From contig NZ_CP160680.1 in assembly GCF_040784935.1 (NCBI RefSeq), positions 4,434,501 to 4,498,500 of the forward strand: a DNA stretch of 64,000 bases. The letters are read 5' to 3'. Numbering within the stretch: the first letter of the stretch is position 1; the number at the start of each line of letters is the position of its first letter. This document shows positions 60,495 to 64,000 of this stretch, in pieces. Source of the stretch: Lewinella sp. LCG006 (lineage in GTDB: Bacteria > Bacteroidota > Bacteroidia > Chitinophagales > Saprospiraceae). Made by a program: the position numbers and the translations under genes. Below the pieces are notes generated by a model that saw only the letters and a list, made by a program, of their open reading frames with translations, was not told the origin of the DNA and made no database searches.

Positions 60495-60505
60495 TTGTTA
60501 CGAGA

Positions 60506-61114
60506 ATGAGTTTCTTAAAAACAAAAGGTTTTAAGTACGTAAAGAATCTGATTATTGGTGTAGGTGCAGCCTTCGTACTTGCAGGAGCACTTTTCAAAAT
60601 CGAAAGCTGGCCTTTCGCTTCTGAGATGTTGATCCTTGGTATGGGTATTGAGGCATTCATCTTTGCTTTCCTTGGTATTATCGGACCAGAACCCGATTAC
60701 TACTGGGACAAGCTTTACCCAGGGCTTTCTGATTACAACACCCCAATTCAGCCTTTGACTGCTGGTGGTGTTGCAATTGACAACACTCCTGCCTTGAACG
60801 GCGAAGTTGTAGAGCAGCAATTGGGTGGTATGTTGACGGAACTTCAGGGTATGTCACGTAGCTTGGGTAGCCTCAAGGCACTCCAGGAAGCTGATTTCTC
60901 TGGTGTATCTGATCAGGTGAAGTCTATGACTAACTTCTACGGTAAACTGAACGAAGCGATGGCTGACCTTGCTGACTCTGTAGAAGATACCAAGCAGTAC
61001 AAAGCACAATTGACAGAACTGAATAAGAACATTGCTTCTTTGAACAATTCTTATGCTTCTTTAGGCAACGTATATGGCAACATCATTGGTGCTATGTCTA
61101 ACGTAGGTAAATAA
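60506..61114 (+). CDS. gldL: Type IX secretion motor protein GldL (PorL)
   Basis: 202 aa. Two N-terminal transmembrane helices (about 13-30 and 37-56: LIIGVGAAFVLAGALF and MLILGMGIEAFIFAFLGIIG) and a cytoplasmic helical tail (about 90-200). GldL and GldM form the 5:2 inner-membrane motor that uses proton motive force; a conserved Glu in the second helix is key for this, and E49 here (GMGIE) falls at that position. The gene is preceded by a terminator and the AACTCGGTAAAA motif. Confidence 0.96.
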   Translation: MSFLKTKGFKYVKNLIIGVGAAFVLAGALFKIESWPFASEMLILGMGIEAFIFAFLGIIGPEPDYYWDKLYPGLSDYNTPIQPLTAGGVAIDNTPALNGEVVEQQLGGMLTELQGMSRSLGSLKALQEADFSGVSDQVKSMTNFYGKLNEAMADLADSVEDTKQYKAQLTELNKNIASLNNSYASLGNVYGNIIGAMSNVGK

Positions 61115-61161
61115 TTTACCTGCCCTGAATTAATTGTTGAACTAAAAAAGAAGCAAAATAT

Positions 61162-62787
61162 ATGTCTATTCCAAAGGAACCGCGGCAGTTGATGATTAAC
61201 ATCATGTACTTGGTGTTAACCGCGCTGCTCGCCCTGAACGTATCGGCGGAAGTAATGAATGCCTTCTTTGCTCTGGATGACGGAAACAAAGAAAGTATTG
61301 CTACAGTCGATAGTCAGCTTGAAACGACCATTTCGGGCGTTAAAGAATTATTGAAAGATGCATCTAAGAAGAAGTATCAGCCGATTGAGCCTGCTATTGA
61401 TGCAGTACGTGCCAAGGTTGCAGAATTCAATAAATACGTGGACGATCTTCGCAACGAACTCATTGATATTGCGGGTAACGCAAACGGTGAAGTAGATGAA
61501 GAAGATTATACCGAATCTTACGGCAAACGTGTACCAAAGGGTAAGAAAAACAAAGATGTTACTACCCGTATCTTGGTGGACGAAGGCCGTGGAGAAGAAT
61601 TGAAAGCAAAAATTTTGGAAACACGTCAAGAATTGATTGATGTGTACACCAAATTGATGCAAGAAAATGGTGACTCTTTCAGCTTGAAGCCAGAACAGGT
61701 GGAACGTCGTATTCAGAGTGTCGCTAATGATATGCCTTTCAATATTGACGACGAAACCTGGAAAGCTCCAGGTAGCGACAAGAAAAGCTGGTCGGATTTC
61801 AAATTTCGTCAGATGCCTTTAGCTGCAGTTCTCCCATTGCTATCTCAAATGCAGTCTAACCTGAAGAGTTCAGAAGCTGCGATGATCAATGACATGGCAG
61901 AGTTGACGGGTGGTCGTACGATTGAATTCGATGCCTTCTTCCCAGTGGTAGCAGCTGATCGCTCTTACGTGGTTGGTGGAGAAAAAATCTCTGCTAAAAT
62001 TTCAGTAGGTACTTACAGTACTTCTCTACAACCGGAAAACGTGAAGATCTACGCAGGTGGTACATTACTGCCAGTAGGTCAAGGAGGTATCGCAGAGTAC
62101 TCGATCACGGGTAGCGGTGCTGGTCAAAAGACCATTCCTCTTCGCGTAGAAGTGGTTAACCCACTGACAGGTGAGATATCAAAAGGAGAAAGCGAGTTTG
62201 TCTACGAAGTAGGTTCACGCTCCGTAGCCGTAGCGGCAACCAAGATGAACGTATTCTACATTGGTGTTGATAACCCGATCACGATCTCTGCTTCTGGTGT
62301 GAGCTCAAACGATGTACGGGTAAGTGTTTCTGGCCCAATTACGATCAGTGGTAGCGGTAGCAACCGTACGATCAATGCGAGTGCTCCTGGTGCCGCAAAG
62401 GTTAGCGTATCTGCCAATGGTACCAGCTTGGGTAGCTTCGACTTCCGTGTCAAGCGTATCCCTAACCCGGAAGCACGCCTTTCTGGTAAGAACGGTGGTG
62501 GTATGGGATCTGGTGAATTCAAAGCACAAGGTGGTGTAGGTGCCTTCCTTGATGATTTTGACTTCGATGCGGTATGTCAGGTAGCTGGATTCGAACTGGT
62601 ATACGTACCAAAGCGTCAGGATGCTATTCCTGTGCAAAACCCGGGAGCTCGCTATACCGATGCTGCTCGTCGGGTAGTCAACCAGGCTAAGCCAGGTGAT
62701 ATCTACTACTTTGAGAATGTACGGGCCAAGTGTCCGGGCGATACTGCAACACGTAAGATCAACAGTATGGTCTTCACGATTCAGTAA
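61162..62787 (+). CDS. gldM: Type IX secretion motor protein GldM (PorM)
   Basis: 541 aa. The N-terminal cytoplasmic SIPKEPRQLMINIMYLVLTA leads into one membrane helix; the rest is periplasmic (about 40-541), built of successive beta domains (D1-D4) after a long helical part. 'KEPRQLMINIMYLVLTALLALNV' is split by the membrane boundary and is highly conserved in PorM/GldM. It partners GldL in the motor and reaches toward the GldKN ring. 47 bp separate it from gldL; the two are surely co-transcribed. Confidence 0.96.
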   Translation: MSIPKEPRQLMINIMYLVLTALLALNVSAEVMNAFFALDDGNKESIATVDSQLETTISGVKELLKDASKKKYQPIEPAIDAVRAKVAEFNKYVDDLRNELIDIAGNANGEVDEEDYTESYGKRVPKGKKNKDVTTRILVDEGRGEELKAKILETRQELIDVYTKLMQENGDSFSLKPEQVERRIQSVANDMPFNIDDETWKAPGSDKKSWSDFKFRQMPLAAVLPLLSQMQSNLKSSEAAMINDMAELTGGRTIEFDAFFPVVAADRSYVVGGEKISAKISVGTYSTSLQPENVKIYAGGTLLPVGQGGIAEYSITGSGAGQKTIPLRVEVVNPLTGEISKGESEFVYEVGSRSVAVAATKMNVFYIGVDNPITISASGVSSNDVRVSVSGPITISGSGSNRTINASAPGAAKVSVSANGTSLGSFDFRVKRIPNPEARLSGKNGGGMGSGEFKAQGGVGAFLDDFDFDAVCQVAGFELVYVPKRQDAIPVQNPGARYTDAARRVVNQAKPGDIYYFENVRAKCPGDTATRKINSMVFTIQ

Positions 62788-62797
62788 TATTTGCACC

Positions 62798-62920
62798 TTG
62801 AGGGGGAGATTTGTTAAAAGTTTCCCCCTCAACTATGTTAAAGGCAATAGCGGGTTTGGTTAATCCGTTAAATAAGCGCAATTTAGCGATCCGACAGAAG
62901 TGAGTACCATTCCTGTCGGA
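62798..62920 (+). other. Two hairpins between gldM and gldN
   Basis: TTGAGGGGGA (62798-62807) pairs with TCCCCCTCAA (62823-62832), and TCCGACAG (62890-62897) pairs with CTGTCGGA (62913-62920). The second is followed by a weak T-tract (CTGTTTTAAAA). They may partially end or protect the transcript in the 211-bp gap before gldN. Confidence 0.55.
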
Positions 62921-62976
62921 AATCTGTTTTAAAAAAGGAAGGGTTAGGTTCCTTCCACAAGTGTATAAATACAATC

Positions 62977-62988
62977 AACTCGGTAAAA
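62977..62988 (+). promoter_or_regulatory. Shared leader motif before gldN
   Basis: AACTCGGTAAAA, ending 11 bp before the gldN ATG, identical to the motif before gldL. Confidence 0.45.
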
Positions 62989-62998
62989 ATTTACTTCC

Positions 62999-63868
62999 AT
63001 GAAGATCGCTCTGAAGCTCCTGGGCTTAATGCTGTTTTTCTGTGTCGGCCAGCTGGTGGCACAAGTGCCGGATAACGTAATTATGACGGAATCTGGCAAT
63101 AGTCAGGTCGTTGAGCAAGACCCGCCAACGGATGACATCACTGATAAGCGTACCATCGAGACGGTACGTATTCTTCCTTACGATCCAGTTCGTGAAGCGG
63201 ATATTTTTTGGGAAAAGCGTATCTGGCGGGTAATTGATATCCGCGAAAAGATGAACCTTCCTTTTGCTTATCCAGAACGTCCTTTCTTTTCTATCTTGCA
63301 GGAAGCTGCTGAAAACGAAGAAATCAACGTTTATAGCAATGAAGACGATAAGTTTACCCACCGGTTAAGCCCTGAGGAGATTGCCTCAATGGGAGCATCG
63401 GTAGATACGGTAACTACTTTTGACCCGGTTACGTACGAAGAAAAAATTCAAATCGTTCGCAACGAACTAAACCCCGAAGATATCAAGCGTTACCGCTTGA
63501 AAGAGGTATGGTTCTTTGACGAAGAAACGTCTCGTATGCAAGTTCGTATTCTCGGTATCGCACCTTTATTGGATGTGAAGGACGAGAATGGCAACTTCAA
63601 GTATGAGCAGGTGATGTTCTGGGTATACTACCCTGAGGCTCGCCAGATTTTAGCTCGTGAGAAAGTATTCACCACCGGCAACGACGCTGCCCCGATTACG
63701 TGGGAGTCGCTGATGGAAATGCGTTTCTTCTCCAGCTATATCTATAAAGAATCTAACGTTCACAATCGTCGTCTACAGGATTACGTTCAAGGCGTAGACC
63801 TTCTTCTGGAAGCTGATAAGATCAAGCAAACGATCTTCAACTTCGAGCACGATCTTTGGGAATACTAA
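62999..63868 (+). CDS. gldN: Type IX secretion/gliding protein GldN (PorN)
   Basis: 289 aa with a signal peptide (LMLFFCVGQLVA-QVPDN). The mature part carries the GldN/PorN core: 'DIFWEKRIWRVIDIREKMNL', 'PYAYPE'-like FAYPERPFFSILQEAAEN, 'YRLKEVWFFDEETSRMQVRI' and the C-terminal 'FFSSYIYKESNVHNRRLQDY'. It binds GldK in the periplasmic ring under the outer membrane. It is the last gene of the cluster; a perfect terminator follows. Confidence 0.96.
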   Translation: MKIALKLLGLMLFFCVGQLVAQVPDNVIMTESGNSQVVEQDPPTDDITDKRTIETVRILPYDPVREADIFWEKRIWRVIDIREKMNLPFAYPERPFFSILQEAAENEEINVYSNEDDKFTHRLSPEEIASMGASVDTVTTFDPVTYEEKIQIVRNELNPEDIKRYRLKEVWFFDEETSRMQVRILGIAPLLDVKDENGNFKYEQVMFWVYYPEARQILAREKVFTTGNDAAPITWESLMEMRFFSSYIYKESNVHNRRLQDYVQGVDLLLEADKIKQTIFNFEHDLWEY

Positions 63869-63893
63869 AATAAGCTTTCGCTTATTTATTGTC

Positions 63894-63930
63894 AAAAACC
63901 CCTCTTCTCTCGCTGAGAAGAGGGGTTTTT
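63894..63930 (+). terminator. Intrinsic terminator after gldN
   Basis: 16-bp perfect stem 63894-63909/63915-63930 (AAAAACCCCTCTTCTC), 5-nt loop, ending in TTTTT. It could also act leftward because of the A-tract on its left. Confidence 0.9.
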
Positions 63931-64000
63931 GATTTGATCTTCTATCCGTCACGGCGTAGGCCAAGCCAACGCCGAATGAGGGGCTATTTCGCAACTTTTC

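Noticed and set aside
63773-63994. Minus-strand frame at the right end
   Set aside because: Overlaps the gldN 3' end and the terminator hairpin; no protein features.

Overview
The window comes from the chromosome of a member of the phylum Bacteroidota, most likely a Saprospiraceae/Lewinella-type bacterium. Evidence for this is the type IX secretion (gliding) cluster porP/sprF-gldK-gldL-gldM-gldN at the right end, proteins with type IX C-terminal sorting tails, many lipoproteins, promoters of the TTG/TTTG - N18-21 - TAnnTTTG type, and almost no Shine-Dalgarno sequences. The genus is an inference. I see no rRNA, tRNA, CRISPR array, prophage or transposase gene.

Layout. 1-3342: end of an ABC export operon (ATPase tail, second ATPase, two ABC-2 permeases), with a palindromic repeat between the two ATPase genes. 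3402-9930: FMN reductase, priA and gcvP. 10074-15716 (minus strand): outer-membrane barrel protein, secreted PIG-L deacetylase, ALDH7-type aldehyde dehydrogenase and YqeY. 15875-17760: pdxA and lspA. 17797-20134 (minus strand): two paralogous ArsR regulators, a coiled-coil protein and an alkyltransferase-like protein without the reactive cysteine. 20420-23664: a TrpF-like protein overlapping trkH, then mtnA. 23893-29963: secreted proteins (one built of five Cys-x17-Cys repeats), a membrane-anchored TPR/HTH regulator, a GH13 lipoprotein and a type IX cargo protein.

30032-34167: GNAT remnant, WD40 protein, class II aldolase-like protein and an HTH regulator. 34178-39712: hldD, a lipoprotein, then a polyamine locus. 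speE and speD run leftward; a lipoprotein and a glutathionylspermidine-synthase-like gene run rightward from a shared divergent promoter region. 39713-40465 is gene-free and repeat-rich. 40466-53200: ksgA, nitroreductase, nitrilase, a PorE-like TPR/PD40/OmpA protein, secreted and lipid-anchored proteins, an AT-hook/winged-helix-like protein, a PAP2 phosphatase, an APC transporter and pbpC. 53473-57352: a Gly-rich RRM protein and a 1045-residue GH13 type IX cargo protein. 57750-63868: porP/sprF and gldKLMN.

How the parts fit together. The right end encodes much of the type IX machine, and the window also carries two likely cargo proteins. Two GH13 enzymes, one lipid-anchored and one secreted, point to use of external alpha-glucans. 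SpeD, SpeE, the YgiC-like ATP-grasp enzyme and its lipoprotein partner form a polyamine synthesis and conjugation neighbourhood. Intergenic space is colonised by two kinds of non-coding repeats: GC-rich palindromic elements (about 169-325, 10766-10885, 23694-23826, 39745-39960) and MITE-like elements with long terminal inverted repeats (20165-20327, 40172-40340).
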